A stretch of DNA of 64,000 nucleotides. Origin: an uncultured Prevotellaceae bacterium (GTDB lineage: Bacteria > Bacteroidota > Bacteroidia > Bacteroidales > Bacteroidaceae). Location: the NCBI GenBank assembly GCA_947165505.1, contig CAMVAT010000006.1, positions 1 to 64,000 on the forward strand, given 5' to 3'. This document shows, piece by piece, positions 24,105 through 35,300 of this stretch. The notes under the pieces are model-generated. The model had not been told where the DNA came from. It did no database searches and was given only the letters and a program-made list of their open reading frames with translations. Within the stretch, counting starts at the first letter, position 1, and each line of letters opens with the position of its first letter. A program made the position numbers and the translations under genes.

Positions 24105-27100
24105 ATGAAACAGTTGAAAAAAAACGTATCGAGAGTACTGCTCTTGGTGTTGTCGGCTGTTATCGCACAGGGGGCGATGGCGCAGTCGAAAACCGTGCAG
24201 GGCAGAGTCACTGATAGCAGTAACGAACCGCTCATCGGTGCCAGCGTGACCGTGAAAGGCACACAAAACACAGGTGTCATTACCGACGCTAATGGACATT
24301 TCTCTATCACGGTGCCCAACGACGGTGCCGTGCTCTTATTTAATTATGTGGGATATAGCGAGGCGCAGCAGAGCGTGTCGGGCAAAAGCAGCATCGACAT
24401 CGTCTTGCAAGAGGACAATATCGGACTCGACGAGGTGGTGGTCATCGGATATGGCACCATGAAGCGCAAAGACCTGACAGGTGCCGTGGCTTCGGTCCGT
24501 GGCGAAGACTTGGCAGCCATGCCCGTGAACAATGTGGCGCAGGCATTGCAGGGTAAGTTGCCCGGTGTGAATGTGGTGTCGGGCGACGGCCGCCCCGATG
24601 CCGACGTGTCTATCCGTGTGCGCGGCGGCGGTTCTATCACCCAGAGCAATGCACCGCTCTTCATCGTCGATGGCTTCCCCGTGTCGAGCATCAGCGACAT
24701 TCCCGCATCTGAGATTGAGAGCATCGATGTATTGAAAGACGCCTCCTCGACCGCCATCTATGGTGCCCGTGGTGCCAATGGTGTTATTCTGGTGACCACC
24801 AAGAAGGCTGAGGGTGGCAAGATGAAGGTGAGCTACGACGGCTACGTGCAGATGAAAAGCGTGGCCAGCACCCTGGAGACACTCTCGGCGCAAGACTACG
24901 TCAACTACACGTGGGGCTATGGCACCTCGCGCGGCGAGGGCGTGGGCGACGCTGTGGCCAAATACTTCGGTCTGGGCAGCAAATACGGCAACCACTATGC
25001 CGACTATGCTGGTATGGGCACGCACGATTATACCGACGACCTGCTGCGCACCGCATGGACACACAGTCATAACGTGGCGGTGAGCGGTGGTACCGATAAG
25101 ACGCACTTCGTGGCCAACGTGAGTTATATGAACGACCAAGGTATCAAGATACGCTCAGGACTGGAGAAATTCTCAGCGTCAATGAAGCTACAGCAGCAAC
25201 TGCTCAGTAACCTCATGCTCGACTTCGACGTGCGCTACACCGAGGCGCAGTACGAGGGACAGGAAGGCCTGCAAAACGGACGGGGCACAGAGGTGTCGGG
25301 CGCTTATAAATACCGGCCCATCGACAACCCCCTCGGAGGTGTTGACGTGTCTGACGTGAGCGGCCTGAGCTTCGGCGTGAAAAATATCGACGACGGCTAT
25401 CATGCCAACCCGCTCATGCTTGTAGAGAGCGTGACCAACACCCGCAACGCACGCAACCTGCGCGGCAGCGCAGCCCTGTCGTGGGAAATCATCGACGGAC
25501 TCACCGCACGTACCGAACTGTCGGTGACACGCGGTAGCGGCACCAGCAAATACTACGACGACGGATACAACGACGCCGCCGAGAAGCGTGCCACGCTCTC
25601 ACGCAGCTCCTCTACAGGTCTGCGCTGGTTGAACACGCTCAACTATCAGTTGCGCGTGGCCGACATCCACTCCTTCGGCTTCCTGCTCGGACACGAGTAT
25701 CTGAAGACCGACTCTGAGAGTTCGCAGATGCAGGGCTACGGTTATCCCGAAAACTTCGACTTCGACACTGCCATCGGCATGATCAACACCGCCACAAGGC
25801 AGTTCTCGGCGGTCAACAACATTGCCGTGCCCAGTCGCACCATCTCTTACTTCGGACGGGCCAACTACACGCTTATGGACCGCTATATGTTCACCTTCAC
25901 CATGCGTGCCGACGGCAGCTCAAAGTTCGCACCCAACAACCGCTGGGGTTACTTCCCCGCCGGAGCTGTGGCATGGCGTATCAGCGAAGAACCCTTCATG
26001 CAGGGCACCAGAGACTGGCTGTCGAATCTGAAACTGCGCTTGAGCATCGGTACGTCGGGTGCCGACAATATCAGCTCTAACCTCTGGCGTGAGACGTGGA
26101 AGACCACCAGTGCCACCGCCAACAAGGTGACCATCAACGGCGAGAAGACACCCTTCTATCAGCCCGACGGACTGCTGGCCAACAACGACCTGAAGTGGGA
26201 GACCACCATCTCGCGCAACCTCGGTATCGACTACGGATTCCTCGACGGCCGCATCAACGGTAGCCTGGAGCTCTATTGGAACACCACAAAAGACCTGCTC
26301 ATGCTGGTGCCCATCGACAATACCACCGGCTATACCTATCAGTATCAGAACTTCGGTAAGACCTCTAACCGGGGTGTGGAGTTCTCTGCCAATGTGGATG
26401 TGGTGCGCACCAAAGACTTCCGTTTCAACGTAGGCCTGATATACAACTACAACCGCAACAAAGTAGATGAACTGGAGAATGCCGACAACTACCTCTACTC
26501 CAGCTATTGGGCCTCGTCGGCACTCAACCCCGTCAACGACTACATGCTGGCCGAAGGCAAGGCTGTGGGTATCGTGCGCGGATACAAGAGTGCCGGATTC
26601 TATACCGTGGATGATTTCAATTATGATGCCGCCACAGGTACTTATACGCTCAAACCCGGTGTGCCCGATGTGGCCCGCGGCATCACGGCCAACTATATGA
26701 ACCCGTTTACGCTGCCCAACGGACAGAATGCCTTCCCCGGCGCCTGTAAGTATGAGGATGTCAACGAAGACGGTGTGGTCAACCTCGACGATGCCACCGA
26801 ACTGGGTGAAGTGATGCCGCGCCACACCGGCAGTTTCTCGCTCAACATGCAATATAAGGGCTTCGACGCCAGTGCCAATTTCAACTACGTGCTCGACGGC
26901 AAGATCTATAACGCCAATGCCATGATGAACCTCTCGGGCGGCGAATACAACGACCTGACCGCACAGAAACTCGGTTTCGTGGCCGACGCCTATAAAATCT
27001 ATAACGTCAATGCTTCTGGAGAGCTCTATGCCGTGACCAACCCCGACGAGCTGCGTACGCTCAATGCCCATGCCGAATATCCCGTGGCTTACCACCAAAA

Positions 27101-27407
27101 CGGCATCGTCACCGACAAGTTCCTCGAGAGCGGGGCTTACCTGAGGTTGCAGTCGCTCACGCTGGGATACACCCTGCCGAAGAATCTCATCAAGAAAGTG
27201 GGCCTGAGCCATGCCCGGCTGTACCTCACCGCCACCAACCTCTTTACCATCACTGGTTATTCCGGACTCGACCCAGAGGTCAACTCCAGCACCACCGGCC
27301 GCACCGGATTCCTCGAGAGTGTCAAGGTGCTGCCCACGCTCAACATGGACTGGGGCGCATATCCCCGCGCACGTACCTTCACCCTGGGTGCTAACATCTC
27401 TTTCTAA
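24105..27407 (+). CDS. SusC-like TonB-dependent outer-membrane transporter
   Basis: An 1100-residue receptor that imports oligosaccharides through the outer membrane using TonB energy. Signal peptide to about 26, carboxypeptidase-D regulatory-like domain (VQGRVTDSSNEPLIGASVTV), TonB box-like DEVVVIGYG at about 109-117, plug domain with PLFIVDGFPV and IYGARGANGVILVTT, then a C-terminal barrel ending TLGANISF. Length and domain order are standard. It forms a pair with the SusD-like gene 53 nt downstream. Confidence 0.96.
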   Translation: MKQLKKNVSRVLLLVLSAVIAQGAMAQSKTVQGRVTDSSNEPLIGASVTVKGTQNTGVITDANGHFSITVPNDGAVLLFNYVGYSEAQQSVSGKSSIDIVLQEDNIGLDEVVVIGYGTMKRKDLTGAVASVRGEDLAAMPVNNVAQALQGKLPGVNVVSGDGRPDADVSIRVRGGGSITQSNAPLFIVDGFPVSSISDIPASEIESIDVLKDASSTAIYGARGANGVILVTTKKAEGGKMKVSYDGYVQMKSVASTLETLSAQDYVNYTWGYGTSRGEGVGDAVAKYFGLGSKYGNHYADYAGMGTHDYTDDLLRTAWTHSHNVAVSGGTDKTHFVANVSYMNDQGIKIRSGLEKFSASMKLQQQLLSNLMLDFDVRYTEAQYEGQEGLQNGRGTEVSGAYKYRPIDNPLGGVDVSDVSGLSFGVKNIDDGYHANPLMLVESVTNTRNARNLRGSAALSWEIIDGLTARTELSVTRGSGTSKYYDDGYNDAAEKRATLSRSSSTGLRWLNTLNYQLRVADIHSFGFLLGHEYLKTDSESSQMQGYGYPENFDFDTAIGMINTATRQFSAVNNIAVPSRTISYFGRANYTLMDRYMFTFTMRADGSSKFAPNNRWGYFPAGAVAWRISEEPFMQGTRDWLSNLKLRLSIGTSGADNISSNLWRETWKTTSATANKVTINGEKTPFYQPDGLLANNDLKWETTISRNLGIDYGFLDGRINGSLELYWNTTKDLLMLVPIDNTTGYTYQYQNFGKTSNRGVEFSANVDVVRTKDFRFNVGLIYNYNRNKVDELENADNYLYSSYWASSALNPVNDYMLAEGKAVGIVRGYKSAGFYTVDDFNYDAATGTYTLKPGVPDVARGITANYMNPFTLPNGQNAFPGACKYEDVNEDGVVNLDDATELGEVMPRHTGSFSLNMQYKGFDASANFNYVLDGKIYNANAMMNLSGGEYNDLTAQKLGFVADAYKIYNVNASGELYAVTNPDELRTLNAHAEYPVAYHQNGIVTDKFLESGAYLRLQSLTLGYTLPKNLIKKVGLSHARLYLTATNLFTITGYSGLDPEVNSSTTGRTGFLESVKVLPTLNMDWGAYPRARTFTLGANISF

Positions 27408-27460
27408 TGGATCATCAGGTTTGTTCATCAATAGAAACATCAAAATAAGCAACTACAGAT

Positions 27461-29587
27461 ATGAAAAAGATCATAACAATGGCAATGGCAGCTGCCGCGC
27501 TGCTTTTTGCAACAGGATGCGCCGACGACCTCGACACCTCTTCACCCAGCGTGGTTGACAAAGACTTTGTGTTTAGCGACGTGCAGTCGGCACGACAGGC
27601 ACTATACTATGGCTATCAGACGCTGCAAAACAACCGCTCCGTGCACTCCGTGGGATATTTCTGGACTCCCGTGTGGGGCTCAGACATCGAGGATGCGCAG
27701 GATGCCTACAGCGAGGGCAGCGCCGGATGTCAGGAGAAGACGTTCTACCCCGGAGGCACCGAGAACTACAACATCAACTCGGGCGAGGGCACCGAGGTGT
27801 TTGGCATGCTCTACCAGACCATCGCCGTCTGCAACTCGCTCATCAATGCCTTTGAGGAGAAGTCTGACTTCCAGCAGATCATGAGCGGCGAGCCCAACGA
27901 CCTCTCAGATATCTACGGACAGGCCGTGGCGCTGCGGGCCACCTGCTACTGGGAACTCTTCAAATGGTACGGCGACGTGCCGCATGCCCTGAAGACTGGC
28001 GAGAAGGCTGAGGGACTGACCTCGCGATTCGCCATCGCCGACTACCACATACAGAAACTGCGCGAGGTGGAGCCCCACATGTACCGCGTGGGCGAGGGCT
28101 CGACACGCGCCGACGTGATGAACCGCACCTACGTGCAGGGGCTCATCGGCCGGCTCTGCCTCTTCGACGGCGGCTACACCACACGCCGCACCGACCTGGG
28201 CAGCGACTTCTATGTGGATGGCAACGGCAATGTGCTGAGCTTCGACGACTGGAGCGTGGAGAAGAACAAGGCTATCTACGGACGCCGCTCCGACTGGCGC
28301 AACCTCTATCAGATAGCCGAGGAATACCTGCAGGCGGCTGTCAACAACCATGGCACGATACAACTGCACCTCACCGACCCGCGGTCGAACGACAAGCGCG
28401 AGTATGGCAACCCCTTCCAGTATGCCTTCCAGCAGATGCACTGCGGAGCTACCGACGGACTGGCCGACGAGTCGGTCTATGAGATACCGATGGAGTATAA
28501 CAACGGTGCCGACCGTCCGGCATATATCGGACGGCCCTCGCGCGGTGGCAATGGCGACGCTCCCTGCGTGGCCTGCGGACAAGACCGCGTGCAGGCGTGG
28601 TTCTACTACGGTGCCTTCAACCCCAAGGACCTCCGCCGCGATGCCTCGGTCACCGTCACCGGCAGTGATGGCAAGGGACATGAAGACATTCAGTCGTTCA
28701 ACCGCTCTAACTGGGGCTGCGGTGCCGGACCGGCCACCAACAAATGGGACTGGAACAGACTGCCCGCACCCAACACCAACTCGTATGGCACCAGCGGCAT
28801 CAACGTGAGCTACATGCGCATCAGCGACATCTACCTGATGCTGGCCGAGGTGAAGGCGGCACTGGGCAAGGACGGCGAGGCACGCACGCTGCTCGCCACC
28901 GTGCACAACCGCAACTACGCCGGAGGCACCGACCCCGACTTCGACAAATACATCAGCCAGTGCGGCTCGGTGCTCGACGCCGTGATCCAGGAGCGCGCCT
29001 TTGAGTTCTTGGGCGAGGGTGTGCGCCGCTTCGACCTCATCCGCACAGGTAAGTTGCCGAAGGCCGCCGTGGATGTGCGCAAGGAGATGACCCGCATCAT
29101 CGACGAGGTAGAGGCCAAGGGCTATGCTCAGTTCGCCAACGGCAACCAACTGCCTAAATACATCTGGACCAAGATGGTGGATGCCAAGACCATCTACGGC
29201 TACCGCCTGACAGCACAGACACCCGCGGGCATGGAAGACGACCCCGTGCTCTATCCCGGATGGCGCGGACAGCACGACGACTGGGGCTCGCTCTATCCCA
29301 AGGTGGCGGGCGTGACCGAGACCAATGTGGCCATCAAGGGACTCTTCCGCTACATCGACGAGAACAGCGACGAGGCCAAGGCTCTCGAGGCCGACGGTTA
29401 CGAGAAGAAACCGTGGGGAGTGGATATGAACCAGTATCGCGACAGTTATGCCACCAAGATACTGGCCGGATACAGCGATGCCGACTATGCCGCCAAGAAT
29501 CCGCCCATCTATCTGCTGCCCTTCACGTACAACACCCTGACCACGTCGGGCATCACCAATGGCTACGGTTTCCGACAGGAACAGTAA
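27461..29587 (+). CDS. SusD/RagB-like surface glycan-binding lipoprotein
   Basis: A 708-residue outer-surface lipoprotein that covers the SusC pore and binds glycan. The signal peptide ends in the lipobox LFATGC, followed directly by acidic residues (ADDLD), as in Bacteroidota surface export signals. Helical TPR-like regions include GQAVALRATCYWELFKWYGDVP and, later, YMRISDIYLMLAEVKAALG with RAFEFLGEGVRRFDLIR. It is longer than most SusD proteins (about 500-650). Confidence 0.94.
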   Translation: MKKIITMAMAAAALLFATGCADDLDTSSPSVVDKDFVFSDVQSARQALYYGYQTLQNNRSVHSVGYFWTPVWGSDIEDAQDAYSEGSAGCQEKTFYPGGTENYNINSGEGTEVFGMLYQTIAVCNSLINAFEEKSDFQQIMSGEPNDLSDIYGQAVALRATCYWELFKWYGDVPHALKTGEKAEGLTSRFAIADYHIQKLREVEPHMYRVGEGSTRADVMNRTYVQGLIGRLCLFDGGYTTRRTDLGSDFYVDGNGNVLSFDDWSVEKNKAIYGRRSDWRNLYQIAEEYLQAAVNNHGTIQLHLTDPRSNDKREYGNPFQYAFQQMHCGATDGLADESVYEIPMEYNNGADRPAYIGRPSRGGNGDAPCVACGQDRVQAWFYYGAFNPKDLRRDASVTVTGSDGKGHEDIQSFNRSNWGCGAGPATNKWDWNRLPAPNTNSYGTSGINVSYMRISDIYLMLAEVKAALGKDGEARTLLATVHNRNYAGGTDPDFDKYISQCGSVLDAVIQERAFEFLGEGVRRFDLIRTGKLPKAAVDVRKEMTRIIDEVEAKGYAQFANGNQLPKYIWTKMVDAKTIYGYRLTAQTPAGMEDDPVLYPGWRGQHDDWGSLYPKVAGVTETNVAIKGLFRYIDENSDEAKALEADGYEKKPWGVDMNQYRDSYATKILAGYSDADYAAKNPPIYLLPFTYNTLTTSGITNGYGFRQEQ

Positions 29588-29634
29588 TAGTTTCATTCAT
29601 ACTTTAGTAAGTTAGGATTTCTGATTTTAGTGGA

Positions 29635-29658
29635 GGGGGAGTGCGCGAGTGCTCCCCC
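29635..29658 (+). terminator. Hairpin between susD and the pectin methylesterase
   Basis: GGGGGAG pairs with CTCCCCC around a 10-nt loop. No T-run follows, so it may act as an mRNA-stability or attenuation hairpin within the operon, lowering esterase expression relative to susCD. Confidence 0.45.
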
Positions 29659-29690
29659 CTTATTTCGAAAGAACTTATTACGCCACTAAC

Positions 29691-30806
29691 ATGAAAATAG
29701 CATTTCTTATCGCCTGCTGTCTGTCGCTGACAACGCTTCATGCACAGACCGATCATCAGGTTTACCACTTGGTGGTGGCCGCCGACGGCACTGGCGACTG
29801 CACTACGGTGCAGCAGGCCATCGATGCAGTGCCTGTGAACAACCTCGACCAGTTTCGTATCTTCATCAAGGCGGGCACCTATCACGAGCATGTGTTCATA
29901 CCGCAGGGCAAGAGCCGCGTCAGCCTCATCGGCGAAGGCATGGACCGTGTGTTTATCACCGACGACCGGAAAAGCGGCGGCCCCGAGGCCGTGCCCGTTG
30001 ACAGGGGGGCTACCATGGTGGTGCATGCCAACGATGTGACCATACAGGGGGTCAGTATTGTCAATGAGTATGGTGTGAAAGCGCAAGACGGGCCGCAGGC
30101 ACTCGCCCTCTATGCCAAGGGCGACCGCATCGCCATCGACCACTGTGCCCTCCTGGGCTATCAAGACACCTATCGCACATCGGAGGCCGACAATGGCCGC
30201 AACTATGTGAGCCATTCTACCATCATGGGGGCCGTCGACTTCATCTACGGCAACGGCAATGCGTGGCTGGAGCAGTGCACCATCAAGATCAACCGCCGAG
30301 AGGGGGGCTGGATCGTGGCGCCCAAGCACCAGCCGGTCACCAAATGGGGGTATGTGTTCAACAGATGTACGCTCACCGCCGACGGCAACCCGGCGGAGAC
30401 TTCTATATGGCTCGGCCGACCCTGGCATCATCAGCCGCAGACCGTCTTTCTGCACACTCGGGCGGAGATCACGCTGCCCGAAGAAGGGTGGTATCCGGTG
30501 ATGGCCGGATTGCCCTCGGTCTTTGCCGAGTACAACACAATGGACGCCAAGGGCCATCCGTTAGACCTGTCGAAGCGCATCAACCGCTACTACCGTGTAG
30601 GCGAGGACAACGACACTACGTGGTGTACGGCCAAGAATGTGCTCACCGATGAGGAAGCGGCACTCTATACCGTAGAGGCTGTCATGGGGGGCGAAGACCA
30701 CTGGCAGCCCCGCCTCATCTTCCAGGTACCCTCGCAGCCCTTCGGCTATGTGCTCATCGACGACAAGCGCATTGCCGTGAATCAGTGGGGATGTTTTGAA
30801 AGGTGA
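29691..30806 (+). CDS. Pectin methylesterase (carbohydrate esterase family 8)
   Basis: Removes methyl esters from homogalacturonan. The 371-residue protein has a signal peptide (MKIAFLIACCLSLTTLHAQ) and a right-handed beta-helix with all CE8 motifs: GPQALALY, GYQDTY with Asp159 as acid/base, VDFIYGN with Asp183 as nucleophile, and LGRPW with Arg243 and Trp245. The longer frame from 29649 has no signal-like start. Position directly after susCD gives the best clue to the locus substrate: methylated pectin or a fragment of it. The last residues are WGCFER. Confidence 0.94.
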   Translation: MKIAFLIACCLSLTTLHAQTDHQVYHLVVAADGTGDCTTVQQAIDAVPVNNLDQFRIFIKAGTYHEHVFIPQGKSRVSLIGEGMDRVFITDDRKSGGPEAVPVDRGATMVVHANDVTIQGVSIVNEYGVKAQDGPQALALYAKGDRIAIDHCALLGYQDTYRTSEADNGRNYVSHSTIMGAVDFIYGNGNAWLEQCTIKINRREGGWIVAPKHQPVTKWGYVFNRCTLTADGNPAETSIWLGRPWHHQPQTVFLHTRAEITLPEEGWYPVMAGLPSVFAEYNTMDAKGHPLDLSKRINRYYRVGEDNDTTWCTAKNVLTDEEAALYTVEAVMGGEDHWQPRLIFQVPSQPFGYVLIDDKRIAVNQWGCFER

Positions 30807-30898
30807 CCCACCCCCTGTCCCCTCCCTTGTAGGGATGGGAGTGATTACTCACACAATGGAGGATTTCAAAAGCAATGTGGGTGTGTCAAATTAAATAG

Positions 30899-30984
30899 AC
30901 AACGGATTTCACGGATTTCACAGATTACCGCTATTGCTGATAATCAGCAAGTTGTAAATCTGTAAAATCCGTGAAATCCGTTGT
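30899..30984. repeat. Nested palindrome between convergent genes
   Basis: Two 28-base arms at 30899-30926 and 30957-30984 (containing the ACGGATTTCACGGATTT unit) pair with one mismatch; the 30-nt loop itself contains the hairpin TTGCTGAT / ATCAGCAA. Two further partial CCGTTGTAAGAAAA copies follow to 31034. It could terminate both the pectin locus and aroB, or be a miniature repeat element. Confidence 0.75.
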
Positions 30985-31053
30985 AAGAAAACAGAGTAAT
31001 ATCCGTTCAATCCGAGTAATCCGTTGTAAGAAAAGGGAAAAGAGAATCTGTCG

Positions 31054-32103
31054 TCAACCCTCGCGGAAGAAGTCAAGCGCCTCTTTGATCTCCTCGTCGG
31101 TGGCAGTCTGGTTGATGCATATGTCGCCAATGCCGCCGAGCAAGGTGAAGTTGATAGTGCCCGAGGTGTTTTTCTTGTCGTGTGTCATCAGTTCCAGCAG
31201 GGTGGGGTAGTCCTTGCACGTGACGGGCAACTGTCCGTAGTTGTCGCGGATGAACCGCACCGTCTGGTGCAGTCGGTCGGTGGGGAACCCGCATTTCACC
31301 GCACTCAGGTATAGCTCGGCCACGATGCCGTAGGCCACGGCATAGCCGTGCAGGATAGGGCGGTTGCGGCGCATGGCCCACGACTCGAAGGCATGGCCCA
31401 CGGTGTGCCCCACGTTGAGCGCCTTGCGTATGCCATGCTCGTGCGGGTCCTCCTCTACGATACGTTCCTTGACCGCCACCGATTGGGCCAACATCTGTTG
31501 CAACTGTGCCAAGTCGGGTTGTGCCAGGTCGTAGTTCACCAGTTCGGCCCACATCGTCTCGTTGCTGATGAGTCCGTGCTTGAGCATCTCGGCATAGCCC
31601 GAACGGATGTTCTCATCGTCGAGCGTGGTGAGAAACTGCGTGTCGAGGATGACGGTATGCGCGTCGCAGAAAGCCCCGATCTCGTTTTTCAGTCCGCCGA
31701 AGTTGACACCTGTCTTGCCGCCCACCGAGGCATCGACCATGGCGAGCAGCGTGGTGGGGATATTGATGAAGCGGATGCCGCGCTTGAACGTGGCGGCGGC
31801 AAATCCGCCCAGGTCGGTCACCATGCCGCCGCCCAGGTTGACCAATGTGCTGTGGCGTGTGGCACCCCCGGCGCCCAGAGCCTGCCATACGTTGCTGAGC
31901 GAGTCGAGGTCCTTATGGTCGTCGCCCGACGGGATGGTGATGACCTTCGCCCCATGCAGACAGTCGTACGGCTTGAGCCGGGGCCAGCAGTGGCGCAGGG
32001 TGTTGATGTCGGTGAGTACAAACAGCCGGTCGCCGCCGCACAGGCGGATGGCCTCGTCGAGTTCTAGCTCTATTTGTCGGGATATGATGACTCGTTGTTT
32101 CAT
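31054..32103 (-). CDS. aroB: 3-dehydroquinate synthase
   Basis: Second step of the shikimate pathway, converting DAHP to 3-dehydroquinate with NAD and a divalent metal. The 349-residue protein shows the family core GGGMVTDLGGFAAATFKRG, NIPTTLLAMVDASVGGKTG and the metal histidines in LNVGHTVGHAFE and LHGYAVAYG. The frame is open to 32163, but a consensus promoter lies at 32133-32164, so ATG 32103 (MKQRVIISRQIE) is the start. Confidence 0.95.
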   Translation of the reverse strand: MKQRVIISRQIELELDEAIRLCGGDRLFVLTDINTLRHCWPRLKPYDCLHGAKVITIPSGDDHKDLDSLSNVWQALGAGGATRHSTLVNLGGGMVTDLGGFAAATFKRGIRFINIPTTLLAMVDASVGGKTGVNFGGLKNEIGAFCDAHTVILDTQFLTTLDDENIRSGYAEMLKHGLISNETMWAELVNYDLAQPDLAQLQQMLAQSVAVKERIVEEDPHEHGIRKALNVGHTVGHAFESWAMRRNRPILHGYAVAYGIVAELYLSAVKCGFPTDRLHQTVRFIRDNYGQLPVTCKDYPTLLELMTHDKKNTSGTINFTLLGGIGDICINQTATDEEIKEALDFFREG

Positions 32104-32132
32104 GTTGACGAATAATCTTTGGTTAGAGAGCG

Positions 32133-32164
32133 CAAAATTACGCCTTTTGTGGCGAAATGCCAAA
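32133..32164 (-). promoter_or_regulatory. Promoter of aroB
   Basis: On the minus strand TTTG (32161-32164), 20 nt, TAATTTTG (32133-32140). Confidence 0.7.
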
Positions 32165-32338
32165 GGATTGCCGTAAAATGTCTGCTAGGAAAAGTGTTTT
32201 TGCTACAATAATTTTTTCACTCCGATTAAACCTTTGCGCCCGCCTTGCGTCAAAGTAAGCAAAAAGCACTCTCTTGATTGTTTTCAAACTTCGTTTTGAT
32301 GTCAGCACTTTTGTATATGTAAGAAAACAATATTATTT

Positions 32339-35300
32339 ATGAGAAGAATCGTAATGGCACTCTGCTTGTTCTTGACAGCATGGACGACAGCGCAAGCGCA
32401 GACAGAGAACGCGACCGACAGCGTCGCCTACCAAGTGACTGGTCATGTGTGGGACAGTCAGGCGCAAGAAGATGTGATACAGGCCACCGTGATGTTGCTG
32501 CGGCAAGACAGCACCATGGTGGTGGGTGGCGTGAGCGACATGGAAGGGCGGTTTACGCTGAAAGCCCCGGCACCGGGCAAGTATATCCTCCGCATCAGTT
32601 CGGTGGGCTACAACAACTACACACAGAACGTGACGGTGGCAGTGGGGCGTAACCTCGACCTGGCAGACATCAACCTCTCTACCGACGCCACGCTGCTGGC
32701 AGAGACTACCGTGGTGGGGCGGGCCCCGAAGGTGGTGCTCAAGGAAGACACCTTCGTCTATAACTCGTCGGCATACCGCGCACCAGAGGGGTCGGCCGTG
32801 GAGGAACTGGTGAAGAAAATTCCCGGCGCCGACATCGACGACAACGGCAATATCACCATCAATGGCAAGCAGGTGAAGAAGATCAAGGTCGATGGCAAGG
32901 AGTTTATGACCGGCGACACCCAGACGGCACTCAAAAACCTGCCCTCGAGCATTGTAGATCAGATCAAGGCCTATGATGAGAAGAGTGACCTGGCACGCGT
33001 GACCGGCATCGACGACGGCGAGGAGCAGACCGTGCTCGACTTCGGACTGAAGCGCGGCATGAACAAAGGACTCTTCGGAAATATCGACCTGGGCATCGGC
33101 ACACACGACCGCTATAGCGAGCGGGGCATGGGGGCTTGGTTTAACGACAAATACCGCATCATGCTCATGGGGTCGGCCAACAACACCAACGACCAGGGAT
33201 TCCCCGGCGGTGGCGGGCGCGGACGCTTCGGTGGCGGGCGCAACGGCCTCAACGCAGCCAAGATGCTGGGACTGAACGTCAACTACGAGGTGACCAAACT
33301 CAAGATAGACGGCTCCATACGCTGGAACCACCGCAACGGCGACGTGCTGTCGAAGCAATCGACAGAGAACTTCGTGAGCACCGTGGGGTCGTTCAGCAAC
33401 GCGCGCAACCAAAACTACACCCGCTCTAACTCATGGAACGGACAGATGCGACTGGAGTGGAAACCCGACACAATGACCAACATCATGTTCAGGCCCAACT
33501 TCAGTTACTCCACCAGCGACGGCAACCAGATGAACATCTCGGCCACCTACAGCGCCGACCCCTACGACTATGTGGAGAGCCCGTTGGAACAAGAGGCACT
33601 CGACGTGCTCGAGGCGCAGGGGGTGATGGTCAACTCGCGCAAAAACAACTCCATCACCTATGGCAAGAGCGCCTCGGCCAACGCCATGGTGCAGGTGAAC
33701 CGCAAACTCAACTCGCGCGGGCGCAACATCACCTTCCAAGGCAACGTGCGATACGGCGACAACGACAACACCTCGCTGTCGTTCAGTGATGTGCACCTCT
33801 ATTTGCAGAAGACGCAGGCCGGACTCGACTCTACCTATCAGACCAACCGATACAACCTGACCCCGACGAAAAACTGGAGCTACTCGCTGCAAGGCACCTA
33901 CAGCGAGCCTATCGCCCGGTCTATGTTCTTGCAGTTCAGCTACAGGTATCAATACAGCTACAATAAGAGCGACCGCTCTACCTACGACTTCTCCGAACTG
34001 GGCGAAGCCTTCTTCGACGGCGTGCCCCAACGCTACCGTGGGTGGAATCCCTATCTGTCGAGGCTGACACAATCCATTGACGACTACTACGACCAGGATC
34101 TGAGCCGATTCTCGGAATATAAGAATTATATCCACGACTTGCAGCTCACCTATCGCTGGATACAGCCCAAATTCCAGTTCAATGCAGGATTCATGGTGCA
34201 ACCGCAGCGCTCGTATTTCATACAAGACTATCAAGGCGTGCATGTGGATACCAAGCGCGATGTGGTGAACTGGTCTCCCACGCTCGATTTCCGCTACCGC
34301 TTCTCGCAGGTGAGCAACCTGCGCATCAACTACCGCGGCTCGTCGTCGCAACCCAGCATGAGCGACCTGCTCGACATCGTCGATGACAGCGACCCGCTCA
34401 ACATCACCATGGGTAACCCCGGACTGAAACCCTCGTTCACCAACAGCTTCCGCCTGTTCTATAACACCTATATCCAGAACCACCAGCGCTCGATCATGAC
34501 GTTTGTCAACTACTCCAATACGCGCAACAGCATCAGCAACATGGTGACGTACGACGGTAAGACCGGCGGACGCACCACACGCCCGGAGAATATCAACGGC
34601 AACTGGAATATGCAGGCGGCATTCATGTTTAATACCGCTATCGACTCGCTCGGCGTATGGAATGTGAACACCTTCACCAACTACAGCTATAGCAATAATG
34701 TGGGCTACCTGAGCCTGGGCAACAGCGACTCGCAGAAGAACACCACACGCACCACGACGGTGATGGAACGGCTGTCGCTGGCCTTCCGCAAAGACTGGTT
34801 TGAGATAGAACCCAACGGATCGTTCACCTATACCCACGGACGCAATAAGCTGCAGAGCACGTCTGACCTCGACACGTGGCAGTTCTCGTATGGCGTCAAC
34901 CTCAACCTCATCTTCGACTGGGGCACCTCGCTCACCACGGGCATCTCGCAGAACTCACGCCGCGGCTACAACGACCAGTCGATGAACACCGACGAACTGA
35001 TATGGAATGCGCAGATCAGTCAGGGCTTCCTCAAGGGGAAGGCACTCACGGTGTCGCTTCAGTTCTACGACATCCTGCACCGGCAGAGCACGCTGACACG
35101 TACCATCAATGCGATGATGCGCAGCGATACGGAGTACAACAGCATCAACTCTTACGCCATGTTGCATGTCATTTATAGGTTCAACCTGTTTGGTGGCAAG
35201 GAAGCCCGCAACGGCATGGGCGGTCCCGGCATGGGCGGTCCCGGCATGGGTGGCCCCGGCGGTCGTCCCGGCGGTTTCGGCGGTGGTCGTCCCGGTGGCG

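Noticed and set aside
25920..27452. 510-codon leftward frame opposite susC
   Set aside because: Shadow of a well-supported SusC barrel; no start signals or domain.
33431..34837. 468-codon leftward frame opposite the glycine-tailed barrel gene
   Set aside because: Shadow produced by GC-rich codon use; no recognisable motif.
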